Position numbers and translations under genes: made by a program. Positions 46,345 through 55,617 of a DNA stretch of 64,000 nt are shown one piece after another. Within the stretch, counting starts at the first letter, position 1. Every line of letters starts with the position of its first letter. Source of the stretch: Calothrix sp. NIES-2098. GTDB lineage: Bacteria; Cyanobacteriota; Cyanobacteriia; Cyanobacteriales; Nostocaceae. Below the pieces are notes generated by a model that saw only the letters and a program-made list of their open reading frames with translations, was not told the origin of the DNA and did no database searches. The stretch lies in contig AP018172.1 in the NCBI GenBank assembly GCA_002368175.1, positions 3,718,001 to 3,782,000 of the forward strand. The letters run 5' to 3'.

Positions 46345-47157
46345 TTACTTCACAGCCGTGCTTGCTGCTTCAATCACTTTAGTAACTTCTTTTGGATGAG
46401 AGATAAAAGGAACATGACTGGAGTTAACTTCTGTTGTCTTAGCACCAATCCGTTTAGCCATAAATCGTTGAAGTTCGGGGTTGATGGCGCGATCGCTTTG
46501 AGTCACGATAAACCAAGAAGGAATCGTTTTCCAAGCGATGTCATTCACTGATTGCTCAAAGGCTGCGCTGTCGATGGGCTTTTGGGTTGCTGCCATCACT
46601 CGCGCTTCAGCCTTCGATACGTCCTGGGCAAAAAATTCGTGAAACTTCCCGCGATCAATATAAAGAAAGTTTGCCGCATCAGATACAATTGCCGTACTAA
46701 TCGGAGGTGCTGCGTACTTTTTATTCAAATCACTCGTCTTTTCACCGACATCCGGTGCGAAAGCATTGACATAAACCAGAGCTTTCACCTGTGGATTGTT
46801 AGCAGCCGCACCTGTGATTACATTGCCACCATAGGAATGCCCGACCAAAACAACGGAACCTTTTTGATTGTCAATCACCCGTTTTGTCGTTGCGACATCA
46901 TCAGCAAGCGAGGTGAGGGGAATCTGCACAGCAGTCACCCTGTAGCCATCCTGCTCCAACAATGGAATAACGTGTTGCCATGATGTACCGTCAGCAAAAG
47001 CCCCATGAACGAGAACGATCGCAGGTTTAGAGCCGGACGCTTGAGGTACTTGTTTTGAAATAGCTGATGTTGGATGCATTAATATCCCAACGACAACACC
47101 AAATGCAAGTAACCACAGCAACAAATTTTGAACTTTTTTCTTTGTAAAAACTATCAT
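46345..47157 (-). CDS. exported alpha/beta hydrolase
   Basis: 270 residues with an N-terminal signal or anchor (LLLWLLAFGVVVGILM). VLVHGAFADGTSW, nucleophile GHSYGG and His in NSSHVPFISHP give the catalytic triad of the AB-hydrolase subgroup that includes EstC-like esterases. It would act outside the cytoplasm. It is separated by about 220 bp from the GMC pair. Confidence 0.87.
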   Translation of the reverse strand: MIVFTKKKVQNLLLWLLAFGVVVGILMHPTSAISKQVPQASGSKPAIVLVHGAFADGTSWQHVIPLLEQDGYRVTAVQIPLTSLADDVATTKRVIDNQKGSVVLVGHSYGGNVITGAAANNPQVKALVYVNAFAPDVGEKTSDLNKKYAAPPISTAIVSDAANFLYIDRGKFHEFFAQDVSKAEARVMAATQKPIDSAAFEQSVNDIAWKTIPSWFIVTQSDRAINPELQRFMAKRIGAKTTEVNSSHVPFISHPKEVTKVIEAASTAVK

Positions 47158-47271
47158 TGCGATCGCCTCTGTATTCTTGCTAAATTGCTGAAATCTCTGG
47201 TTGTTGTCGTCCGTATAGAAGTTATGAAATACTCCCGGCTAAAATACTTGTTGGGATAAGCATCAAAAACC

Positions 47272-47832
47272 TTAATCATTTGCAGCAACAATGGCTGCCA
47301 TTATCTGCTCAACAGTCCAGCAATTAAGATAGCGAATTCCATTAATAAACAAAGCCGGTGCAGCCTCGACTCCACTTCGCAGTCCACCTTCGATATCTGC
47401 ATTGATCCGATCGACATACGTTCCTCTGGATAAATCCTGCAAAAATTGAGAAATATCAAGTCCTAAACGATTGGCGTACTCTACTAGATAGCCATTCTCT
47501 AACTCTTGTTGATGAATGAACAACATCTCATGCATTTGCCAAAACTGCCCTTGAGCCGCTGCTGCTTCGGCGGCTTCTGCTGCTCGTTTAGCATGTGGAT
47601 GAATCTGTACCTGAGGAAAATGACGGAAGATAAAACCTAAATTGTTTTCTCCAAACGAAACCTGCAATTGCTGTTGAGCAACTTTAATCAATCGATAGAC
47701 ATTGGCACTTTGAAAACATTCATAATCTCCATACATGACGAATACTACAGCAGCATTCAGTACACCTTGAATATGATCCTGGGTTGAAGGCAGAACAAAT
47801 AAAGAAATATAATTATCAGAGTCGTCAGTCAT
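47272..47832 (-). CDS. DsbA-like thioredoxin-fold protein with an incomplete active site
   Basis: About 186 residues from ATG 47832. VVFVMYGDYECFQSANVYRL corresponds to the FxDxxCPxC active-site region of DsbA-like oxidoreductases, but only the first cysteine remains (CFQS). The cis-Pro-like loop appears as VEAAPALFINGIRYLNCWT. With one cysteine it could be a glutathione-type or monothiol enzyme, not a classical disulfide oxidase. No signal peptide. Confidence 0.8.
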   Translation of the reverse strand: MTDDSDNYISLFVLPSTQDHIQGVLNAAVVFVMYGDYECFQSANVYRLIKVAQQQLQVSFGENNLGFIFRHFPQVQIHPHAKRAAEAAEAAAAQGQFWQMHEMLFIHQQELENGYLVEYANRLGLDISQFLQDLSRGTYVDRINADIEGGLRSGVEAAPALFINGIRYLNCWTVEQIMAAIVAAND

Positions 47833-47839
47833 GTTTCGG

Positions 47840-48017
47840 TTTGTATTAAGCAAACTTCAGCCTTACAACCCAACTGCGCTAACGTTGCTATGGATTTAAT
47901 ATAGACAATTGAGCCTTTCTTGTCGTCCACTCTGGGTTGACATTTTTGTACAATCGAGTGATGGATGAAACCGTCCATCTCGCAGTGGAAGGTTGTCTCC
48001 AACTAAAGTTGGAATTT
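47840..48017. repeat. duplicated intergenic element, copy B
   Basis: Alignable to copy A at 30293-30471. It contains TTGACATTTTTGTACAAT at about 47937-47954 and the palindrome TCCAACTAAAGTTGGA near 47998-48013. It lies just upstream of the DsbA-like start (47832) and downstream of the response regulator stop, so it may hold the DsbA-like gene's promoter or operator. Confidence 0.65.
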
Positions 48018-48038
48018 GGATACCTACTTTAGTACAGC

Positions 48039-48680
48039 TTATAAATTGACAATTCCACGCTTAACAGCAGTAATCACGGCTTGTGTGCGATCGCTCACGC
48101 CCAGTTTGCTCAAAATCCGATTTACATGGGATTTGACTGTACTTTCACCAATAATCAAAGCAGTCCCAATTTCTTGATTACCCATTCCTTGTGCCATCAA
48201 ACGCAACACTTCCAACTCTCGTTCGCTCAGTTCTGGATTGCTGATTCGCTGCAATAATTTTGCGCCCACTTCTGGCGGAATGTATTTCTGACCATGATGA
48301 ATGGCGCGAATCGCATTCATAAGCTCGCCAACTTTAGCATCCTTAAGCAGATAGCCTTGAGCACCCGCCTGCAAGCCGCGATAGATATCTTCATCGCCAT
48401 CGTAGGTTGTGAGTACCGCGATCCGAGCCTGCTTAAATTCAGCACAAATCGCCATTATGGCTTCAACACCTCCCATTTTGGGCATTCGTAAATCCATTAG
48501 TGTAACATCAGGCTGGTATTCTCGAAATGCCTCGATCGCCTGCTGCCCATCTTCAGCTTGAGCGATCGCTGTCATTTCTGGATCGCGGTTAATGATGGTT
48601 GCTAGACCCTTTCTGACTATGGCATGGTCATCAACAATTAGCACCCTAATCTTAGAGGATTGGCTCATTGTAATTCTCAC
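48039..48680 (-). CDS. NarL/LuxR-family response regulator
   Basis: 213 residues: receiver domain with VLIVDDHAIVRKG and the phospho-acceptor Asp in VTLMDLRMPKMGG, then the LuxR-type helix-turn-helix (ELSERELEVLRLMAQGMGNQ, STVKSHVNRILSKLGV). The GTG start at 48680 overlaps the kinase stop by 4 bp; the ATG at 48668 is an alternative start with GAG upstream. It should be phosphorylated by the adjoining hybrid kinase and control transcription, perhaps of the cargo. Confidence 0.92.
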   Translation of the reverse strand: MRITMSQSSKIRVLIVDDHAIVRKGLATIINRDPEMTAIAQAEDGQQAIEAFREYQPDVTLMDLRMPKMGGVEAIMAICAEFKQARIAVLTTYDGDEDIYRGLQAGAQGYLLKDAKVGELMNAIRAIHHGQKYIPPEVGAKLLQRISNPELSERELEVLRLMAQGMGNQEIGTALIIGESTVKSHVNRILSKLGVSDRTQAVITAVKRGIVNL

Positions 48681-51600
48681 TTTCGATTGATAGTGACAAT
48701 AATTTCTGTTCCTTGACCCGGTTGGCTTTGAATCATTAGTTGTGCGCCAATGCGCTCTGCCCGTTCGCTCATTCCTAATAAGCCAAACCCACCGCTTAAA
48801 GGAATGCTACCGACTCCAAAGCCCCTACCATCGTCTTTAACCCGTAAGATACACTGTGTCTCGTTGTACGCTAACTCAACCCGAATTTCGCCAGCATCAG
48901 CGTATTTAATCGCATTCGTTAATGCTTCCTGCCCAATTCTGAGTAAGTTATTCTCCACTTCGGTTGCTAGGGAATAGGCTGTACCCTGAGTTTTGCAAAT
49001 CACAGCCGTGTTGGTCGTTGATCGCATTTGAGCCACAATACGATGCAGGGCACTCTCTAAATTACCTTCTTCTAGCAGCCGCGGACGGAGTGCTGATACG
49101 GAGCGTCGTGCCCCAGCCAGCCCAGCGCGTGCTAGTTCCTCAATCATTTCCAGATGTGCTTGGGTTGCTTCTAGGTCGCCCGCCAACACTTGTGTTGCTG
49201 CTCTAACCTGAAGTAAAATACCCGTGAAGGATTGAGCTAGTGTATCATGAATTTCTCGCGCCATTCGGTTGCGTTCTTCCAGAATAGAAGCTTGTTCAGA
49301 TCGTTCGCGTTCGCGCAGTGCAGCATTTCGCTGTTCGGTAATGTCAAGAATTATTCCTAGCATCTGCACAGGCTGTCCGGCCGCGTTATAAATGCCTCGA
49401 CCTCGACCTACCAGCCAGTGAATACTGCCATCTGGATGAATAACTCGATATTCAGCTTCAAAATCAGTATGAGTTGCTAGAGATGTTGTAATAGCTTGTT
49501 CAACCCGATGAACGTCTTCTGGATGAACGCGATCGCGCCATGCCTGATAGCTGCTCTCAACCTCACTAGGAACTAACCCCAGCAATCGAGCAAAATTGTC
49601 GTTCCAATCTACTTTGTTCTCCGTGATATTCCAGTTGCCACTACCGATGTGCGTGAGATCCATCGTCAGCCTGCGTTGCTCTTCACTTTGTCGCAAGGCA
49701 TTCTCTACTCGTTGACGCTCTTCAATCTCCTGCCAAAGGAGCAAAGTCCGCTCAGTAATTTGCTGTTCTAAGGTTTGGTTGTAGTCGGCTAGAAGTTTCT
49801 GGGTTTGTTTGCGCTCGGTGATATCTTGAAAAGCTACAATCGCATAAGCTACTTTGCCCTGTTCGTCAAAGACTGGAGTACCCCAAACCTCAACTGGAAT
49901 TATTGCGTTATTTTGGCGAATTTCCATATCATCAACGGTGGTGCGTTCGCCGCTCAACGCCCGGATGGCTGGCAATTTTTCAGTGGGATAGATTCGCTCC
50001 GTTCCCGTCACATAAAATTGATAAGCCTCTGAGATTTGCTCCGGCGGCACAGCAGGATCGATCCCTTTACCCATGAGTTGAATGCCTCGTTGATTGGCGT
50101 AATAAGGGCGACCCTCTGCATTGACGATGCCAACGCCCACCGGAACTGCTTCTAGAAATTGAGTCATCCTGCTTTCGCTTGCCCGAAGCTTTGCATAGAG
50201 TTTGGCATTTTCAATTGCGATCGCTGCCTGTGTAGAAAGTAGGCTGAGAATTTGCGCTCGCTCCGGTGTAAATGCCCCAGTTGCCAGCTGATTTTCTAGA
50301 TACAACACACCGATGAGCTTGCTTTGATTGAGCAGTGGTAAACAAAAGACTGATTGAGTCTGGTGGTGTTGAATATAAGGATCATTGATAAAATTACCTT
50401 CACGAGTAGCATCATTGAGAATGACCGACTCATGAGTCCGAATCACATAATGAACAATCGATTCAGGTAAACGATTGGCGATCGGAGTTGATTGCAGTAC
50501 TTGGGTTGCACAGGTCTGTGCGCCCTCAATGAGTTCACAGGTCGCTTCGATTGTCCATTCTCCTGCGTTTTCTAAAAGCAGACATCCGGTTTGCGCTCCA
50601 GCATTCTCAATGAGGATCTGCATTAAGGTGTGGAGCAGTTGTTCCAGTTCAATCTCACTGGAAATCGCTTGGGATGCTTTCATTATTGTTGCTAAATCGA
50701 GAGCAACATGAGAGGTATTAGAGGTAGTTCCAGCAGCAGTTTGGATTGGTATGGAACTCACACTTGTTGATTGAGGAAAAAACTGAGGATAATCAGCCTC
50801 TAAATTCCTGGACTTTGCCGTTGCACCCCACCGTTCATAGCAGTAGTGAGCTTCCTTCATATATATCTGGGCAAATTTTTCCAAACCTCGCGCCAGATAA
50901 TGTTTAGCAGCTAATTCGTAAGCTAACGCTTCTTCCTGAATATATGCGTTTTCTCTAGCTCCAGCAATCGCTTGTTCGTAGAATTTTTCTGCCTCAAGCA
51001 ACTGACCTAAAACTCGCGCTTTTTCTGCCTCGACTAAATGATATTTATGCAGAAAATTCATAGGCGCATAACGCGCCCATTTGTGCATTTTTTCCTGGTT
51101 GCTGCTCGCGTTAAGCAAAAATACTTTTTGTTCTGAATCCGGAACAGATGAATAAAGTGCTAGTCGCACCAAAGAGTCGTAAAAGCAGAACAGCGGCATC
51201 GTTACTTGCCCTGGCGCACCTTTGAGATACCCTTCAGCCGCATTTGCACTTTCTAACGCTTGACTAAACTGCCCAAATAGATAGCAGAGGATCAGCTTGT
51301 TGATATAGAAATATTGAAATCCCAGAGAATCATTGTTTGCTAAATAGCGATTCAATCCCTGTTGCTCGTTGTAAGCAACGCCTTGTAAACAGCAGGGGTT
51401 ATTAACCTGTCCTTGTAAGTTAAGCACTGCCTGCCAAAAGATTTGATGGTAATTTAAGCAAGTTTCCTGCTTCAATTGGGCGATCGCATGGCTGTAATTC
51501 TCCATCTCCTGTTCTAATTCTGTCAGTTCTAATCCACTGAAATATAAATACTCACATTTTTGGTAAGCCGCTAAACCTGCAAATCCGAAATCTCCAGTTT

Positions 51601-54600
51601 CTACTCCGCTAGAGTAACTTTCCTGCAATAGCGATACAATCTCCCTAAAATGGGATTTTCCAAAGCTGATGCCTTCCGCAACAATGAGAAAGGTTTTGCT
51701 TTTAAGTTCTTGGGCATTCAGTCGTTCCACAAGGTTGAGGGCGAGTTGACCAAACTGATGAGCTTTCTCTACATCCTGAGTTGCTGCGGTGATCACGACT
51801 CCATAACAAGAATAGGCAACCGCAGAGGTGGGTGCATTGCCATATTGAATCGATAACTTGACTTGCTCGCACGCCATCAGCCAAAACAGTGCAGGTGCAG
51901 CCTGAAAGGCAGGAGAAGCGATATTTGAAATAATCCGCATGGCTGCCAATTTACTGGCATCTGTCATTAAAGGTAAATGCACTAAATCTTGAATATTCCT
52001 TCCTTGCAGAACTGCTCCTGTTTCTTTTAGTGCTTGTTGAATCTGCAATTCTGTGGGTGATTCTGGCAGGTTCAGCCCTAGTTTTGCCAACACTTGCAAT
52101 CCGACTTTAATTGCGTCTAACTTGTGAGTTTGTGCTACATGGGTTTTGATTGTGACCTCATGAACTTTCACTTCATCTAAAATGGTTCTGGCTGCTTGCA
52201 GAACAATAGCAACCCATTGCTCCATTGCCAGAAAGTCACCAGATAGATAGGCAGTCTCAGCAGCTTCTTCATGGAGAACCAAACTGAGATCGTACTGCTG
52301 CTGCCAACTATCGGTTGCGAGTGACTCGATGCCTGCGATCGCATACTTCAAAGCTGCACTATAGGCAGTAGCCGCTTTGGCTTTTTGGGCTGCCATTAAG
52401 TTGAGTTTGGCAATGCTGTTTCGTTCCTGCCCAAAGACGAGAGCGATCGCTAAATTGAGATGATCCACAATTGCAAACAGCCGCTCTGATAACTCCTCTG
52501 GCAGCGTTTTTTCCAGCAGATTGCGACCGATTTGCAGATGAACCGCCTGTTTGTGCGATTCATCGATTAGGGCATAAGCAGCTTGCTGGACGCGATCGTG
52601 CAAGAACTTATACTCTTGAATTAACAAGTTTTCATCTAATTCAGATAGTGGTTCAATTAATCCAACTTGTATGGCTGCTAGTAAATCTTGAAAAACCGTT
52701 TCAGGTGGTTTATCGCAAACAATCGATAGAGTATCTAAATTAAATTCAGCGCCGATGCAAGCAGCTAAATGGAGAATTTGCTGTGTATTCTCTGGCAGTT
52801 TCTTCAACTTGTGAAGCATCAACTCCACAACATTATTAGTGATATCTTGGGCTTGGATCTGAGCTATGTTCCACTGCCAGCTTAAATGTTCAACATCAAA
52901 GGTCAATAAATTTTCGCTATACAGCATTCTCAAAAATTCATTGACAAAGAACGGATTGCCCTCGGTTTTACGCAAAACTAACTCAGCTAAGGGATGAACG
53001 ATGTCTGCATTCCGATGCAGCGTCTCGGCAATCAACTGATTTAACGGACCCAGCGTTAAGGGTGCTAAAATAATTTCCTGAAGTACTACCCCTTGTTTTC
53101 GCAGCCTCTCTAGCATTAATGCTAATGGATGCGTTGGCTTGACTTCATTATCTCGATAAGCTCCAATCAAAAATAGTGATTCGGCTTGCTCATCCAGCAG
53201 CATCAACTCAATTAAATTCAGCGTTGCTGAGTCTATCCATTGCAAATCATCTAAGAATATCGCTAGGGGATGTTCTTTTGAACAAAACACTCGCACAAAT
53301 TGTCCAAAAATCCGATGAAAGCGATTTTGAGCTTCAGTTGCTCCAACTTCCGGTACAGGTGGCTGCTTGCCAATAATTAACTCAACTTCCGGGATGACAT
53401 CAATGATGATTTGTCCGTTGCTTCCCAGAGCCGTTAGCAGGCGCGATCGCCACTGTTGCACATACTCGTCTGGCTCACTAAGCAATTGCCGTACCAATTT
53501 TTGCAGGGCAACCGCGATCGCACTGTAGGGAATATTGCGCTGAAATTGATCGAATTTACCAGAAATAAAATAGCCACGCTTTTGAGTGATTGGTTTATAA
53601 ATTTCCTGCACTAACGCTGATTTGCCAATACCAGCGTAGCCAGATACCAACATCATTTCAACTTGGAATTTTGGGTTGCCCGTTTGTTGGGTTTGGGAAG
53701 TTGTTTGTGAATTGTTTGGTGAAGCAGCAACGGGATTTAACTCTGGACACGCTACACGCTCGAACACCGCCAGTAACATTGCAACTTCCTTATCCCGTCC
53801 ATACAGTTTTTGGGGAATTTGAAAGCGATCGCAAACGTCTTGAAGTCCCAATTGAATGCTAGAGATTTGACCGATTTCTGCTAATTGTTCACCACAGATT
53901 TCTAAATCCGCTTTGATGCCCCAGGCACTTTGATAGCGATTTTCAGCATTTTTCGCCATCAGTTTGAGAATGATATCTGATACTGGCTTGGGAATCGTTG
54001 TATTTATTTCATGAGGCGCAATTGGATGTTTGGCTATATGACAATGGAGTAGCTCCAGCACGTCTGTGGTGGGAAATGGTAGTTGTCCGGTGAGCAGTTC
54101 GTAGAATGTCACGCCCAACGAGTAGAAATCAGTCCGGTAATCGAGCAAACGGTTCATCCGCCCTGTTTGCTCTGGAGATAAGTATGCAAGTGTCCCTTCT
54201 AATACATGAGGGTTTTTGAAAGTCGGATTCGTGCGGTTAAATTGGGTGGCAATTCCAAAGTCAATAATTTTGATAACGCCAGTATCTAGATTGAGGACTA
54301 TGTTTCCAGGGTTGATATCTTTATGAATGACATTGGCTGCATGGATTCTGCCTAGAATTTTGGTGAGAGCGATCGCAATACGGAGAAAAGTTGATAAAGG
54401 CATCGGGCAGAAGACATCTGGGCGCTTGTGCATCCATTTCTCTAGGGACTCTGCCCCAAAATCTTCTAAGAGAATCACCAGAGTACGTTGATAATCCTGC
54501 TGGCTGTATGCCTTAATCACTCCTTCCAAGTTAAGGGAACGGGTAATTTTATATTCCTGTCTGTAGCGGGTGAGTTCTTGAGGTGAGGGATAATCAAGCT

Positions 54601-54742
54601 TTAGCATTTTTACTACGACCGCTACTCCATCCTTTCTAATGCCTCGATAAACCAGAGAATTAGGACTTTCGTATATCTTGTCTTGGATGGCAATACCAGG
54701 TAGAGCAATCATAGAGCAACTCTTGAGAGTATAATCTGGCAT
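48677..54742 (-). CDS. multidomain Ser/Thr kinase - AAA ATPase - GAF - PAS - histidine kinase
   Basis: 2021 residues. Ser/Thr kinase domain at about 15-280 (ATP Lys in AVVVKML, HKDINPGN at 140-147, DFG at 161-163); AAA/STAND-type ATPase with Walker A GYAGIGKS at about 368-375; a long helical TPR-like middle (about 700-1330); GAF at about 1390-1540; PAS at about 1550-1660; coiled coil; PAS/PAC at about 1690-1800; HisKA_3 with His1832 (REIHDTLAQSF); HATPase_c at the end (KDDGRGFG). This is the cyanobacterial hybrid kinase type. It overlaps its NarL-type regulator by 4 bp. The stimulus is unknown. Confidence 0.92.
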   Translation of the reverse strand: MPDYTLKSCSMIALPGIAIQDKIYESPNSLVYRGIRKDGVAVVVKMLKLDYPSPQELTRYRQEYKITRSLNLEGVIKAYSQQDYQRTLVILLEDFGAESLEKWMHKRPDVFCPMPLSTFLRIAIALTKILGRIHAANVIHKDINPGNIVLNLDTGVIKIIDFGIATQFNRTNPTFKNPHVLEGTLAYLSPEQTGRMNRLLDYRTDFYSLGVTFYELLTGQLPFPTTDVLELLHCHIAKHPIAPHEINTTIPKPVSDIILKLMAKNAENRYQSAWGIKADLEICGEQLAEIGQISSIQLGLQDVCDRFQIPQKLYGRDKEVAMLLAVFERVACPELNPVAASPNNSQTTSQTQQTGNPKFQVEMMLVSGYAGIGKSALVQEIYKPITQKRGYFISGKFDQFQRNIPYSAIAVALQKLVRQLLSEPDEYVQQWRSRLLTALGSNGQIIIDVIPEVELIIGKQPPVPEVGATEAQNRFHRIFGQFVRVFCSKEHPLAIFLDDLQWIDSATLNLIELMLLDEQAESLFLIGAYRDNEVKPTHPLALMLERLRKQGVVLQEIILAPLTLGPLNQLIAETLHRNADIVHPLAELVLRKTEGNPFFVNEFLRMLYSENLLTFDVEHLSWQWNIAQIQAQDITNNVVELMLHKLKKLPENTQQILHLAACIGAEFNLDTLSIVCDKPPETVFQDLLAAIQVGLIEPLSELDENLLIQEYKFLHDRVQQAAYALIDESHKQAVHLQIGRNLLEKTLPEELSERLFAIVDHLNLAIALVFGQERNSIAKLNLMAAQKAKAATAYSAALKYAIAGIESLATDSWQQQYDLSLVLHEEAAETAYLSGDFLAMEQWVAIVLQAARTILDEVKVHEVTIKTHVAQTHKLDAIKVGLQVLAKLGLNLPESPTELQIQQALKETGAVLQGRNIQDLVHLPLMTDASKLAAMRIISNIASPAFQAAPALFWLMACEQVKLSIQYGNAPTSAVAYSCYGVVITAATQDVEKAHQFGQLALNLVERLNAQELKSKTFLIVAEGISFGKSHFREIVSLLQESYSSGVETGDFGFAGLAAYQKCEYLYFSGLELTELEQEMENYSHAIAQLKQETCLNYHQIFWQAVLNLQGQVNNPCCLQGVAYNEQQGLNRYLANNDSLGFQYFYINKLILCYLFGQFSQALESANAAEGYLKGAPGQVTMPLFCFYDSLVRLALYSSVPDSEQKVFLLNASSNQEKMHKWARYAPMNFLHKYHLVEAEKARVLGQLLEAEKFYEQAIAGARENAYIQEEALAYELAAKHYLARGLEKFAQIYMKEAHYCYERWGATAKSRNLEADYPQFFPQSTSVSSIPIQTAAGTTSNTSHVALDLATIMKASQAISSEIELEQLLHTLMQILIENAGAQTGCLLLENAGEWTIEATCELIEGAQTCATQVLQSTPIANRLPESIVHYVIRTHESVILNDATREGNFINDPYIQHHQTQSVFCLPLLNQSKLIGVLYLENQLATGAFTPERAQILSLLSTQAAIAIENAKLYAKLRASESRMTQFLEAVPVGVGIVNAEGRPYYANQRGIQLMGKGIDPAVPPEQISEAYQFYVTGTERIYPTEKLPAIRALSGERTTVDDMEIRQNNAIIPVEVWGTPVFDEQGKVAYAIVAFQDITERKQTQKLLADYNQTLEQQITERTLLLWQEIEERQRVENALRQSEEQRRLTMDLTHIGSGNWNITENKVDWNDNFARLLGLVPSEVESSYQAWRDRVHPEDVHRVEQAITTSLATHTDFEAEYRVIHPDGSIHWLVGRGRGIYNAAGQPVQMLGIILDITEQRNAALRERERSEQASILEERNRMAREIHDTLAQSFTGILLQVRAATQVLAGDLEATQAHLEMIEELARAGLAGARRSVSALRPRLLEEGNLESALHRIVAQMRSTTNTAVICKTQGTAYSLATEVENNLLRIGQEALTNAIKYADAGEIRVELAYNETQCILRVKDDGRGFGVGSIPLSGGFGLLGMSERAERIGAQLMIQSQPGQGTEIIVTINRK

Positions 54743-55049
54743 ACCTCAAACTATACAGCAATTCTCATTCTGAAAATAATTACTTACTATTTGGTAATCG
54801 AGAATAAATTTAATACGATTAAGGGTCTAAACTATGATTTCAAACTCCAGCACTCTCAACACCTTTTCTTCCAAATTCGTCAAATAAGCCCGCTTCAGCT
54901 TCCCCAACGATTCCAAAAACTTCTGCACCGATTCCTTCAGCCCACTCGAATACACCTGTGAAATGCGGCATATATGTTACATCTGCTGGCATTCTGCACG
55001 CAGGTAACCAAAGGCTATGGGCACATCTCGAAGCGGAGCATATACTTAC
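54743..55049. other. gap between hybrid kinase and tniQ; possible gene remnant
   Basis: 307 bp. On the minus strand (about 54961-54834) a frame without ATG reads VYSSGLKESVQKFLES, then KLKRAYLTNLEEKV, ending LEFEIIV and a stop; this looks like the tail of a lost protein. An overlapping ATG frame (MPHFTGVFEWAEG...) is equally open, so coding status is uncertain. No cas12k identity can be claimed. Confidence 0.3.
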
Positions 55050-55562
55050 TTAGTATGCTTTTTGCCGCTTTTTCATAGTTATAAAAGGTGCATGGCATTT
55101 GTTACATTCTCCTTGTTCCCACAAAGCAGGGATAGCAAAACGCTCTTTGCAAAAAGGACATTCTGAAAGTAGACGTAACTTGTGGCGATCGCAACCCACT
55201 GTTGATTGAAACTGCCACTCCAATCGATGATATGCTTGCTCTGCATAACACACAGCACACAAGCGGATTGGCTCCAGTTTCATTTTTTCACCCTTCGGTG
55301 GGAGCATTTGAGCAATTCGGTCTGCATCCAAGCCAATTATTTTGCCCATAGCTTCTAATTCCTTTTGACTAGGAAACGGATTAAACCGAAATTTCTCCCA
55401 TCTTGCTAAGACTGGGCCAATTCCTGCGGCTTTACTTAAAGTTCCAGGCGACGAGACACAAACAGCTTCGTGTCGTCTAAATCGACCAAAATAGTGGCTA
55501 ATACTCTCCCCTTCCTTAGGTTCAATATACCAAGGTGGATTTTGAACAGCTTCTGGCTCCAT
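55050..55562 (-). CDS. tniQ: TniQ, short V-K type target adaptor
   Basis: 170 residues. The N-terminal WYIEPKEGESISHYFGRFRR, GIGPVLARWEKFRFNPFPSQKELEAM and LEPIRLCAVCYAEQAYHRLEWQ are close to the compact TniQ of V-K CASTs. Zinc-binding Cys pairs are visible (CAVC, CDRH...CPFC, CNKC). TniQ bridges Cas12k-RNA and TnsC. The length (about 170) is V-K-like and much shorter than TnsD/TniQ of other Tn7 elements. It sits 55 bp after tnsC on the same strand. Confidence 0.92.
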   Translation of the reverse strand: MEPEAVQNPPWYIEPKEGESISHYFGRFRRHEAVCVSSPGTLSKAAGIGPVLARWEKFRFNPFPSQKELEAMGKIIGLDADRIAQMLPPKGEKMKLEPIRLCAVCYAEQAYHRLEWQFQSTVGCDRHKLRLLSECPFCKERFAIPALWEQGECNKCHAPFITMKKRQKAY

Positions 55563-55617
55563 AATTTAAGGTTCAGAACTTATACTAAAACTTGAATCTA
55601 AAAGCAAATAAGCTAAT

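Noticed and set aside
47937..47954. TTGACA/TACAAT as a sigma-70 promoter
   Set aside because: The two hexamers are only 6 bp apart, too close for a -35/-10 pair; retained only as part of the duplicated element.
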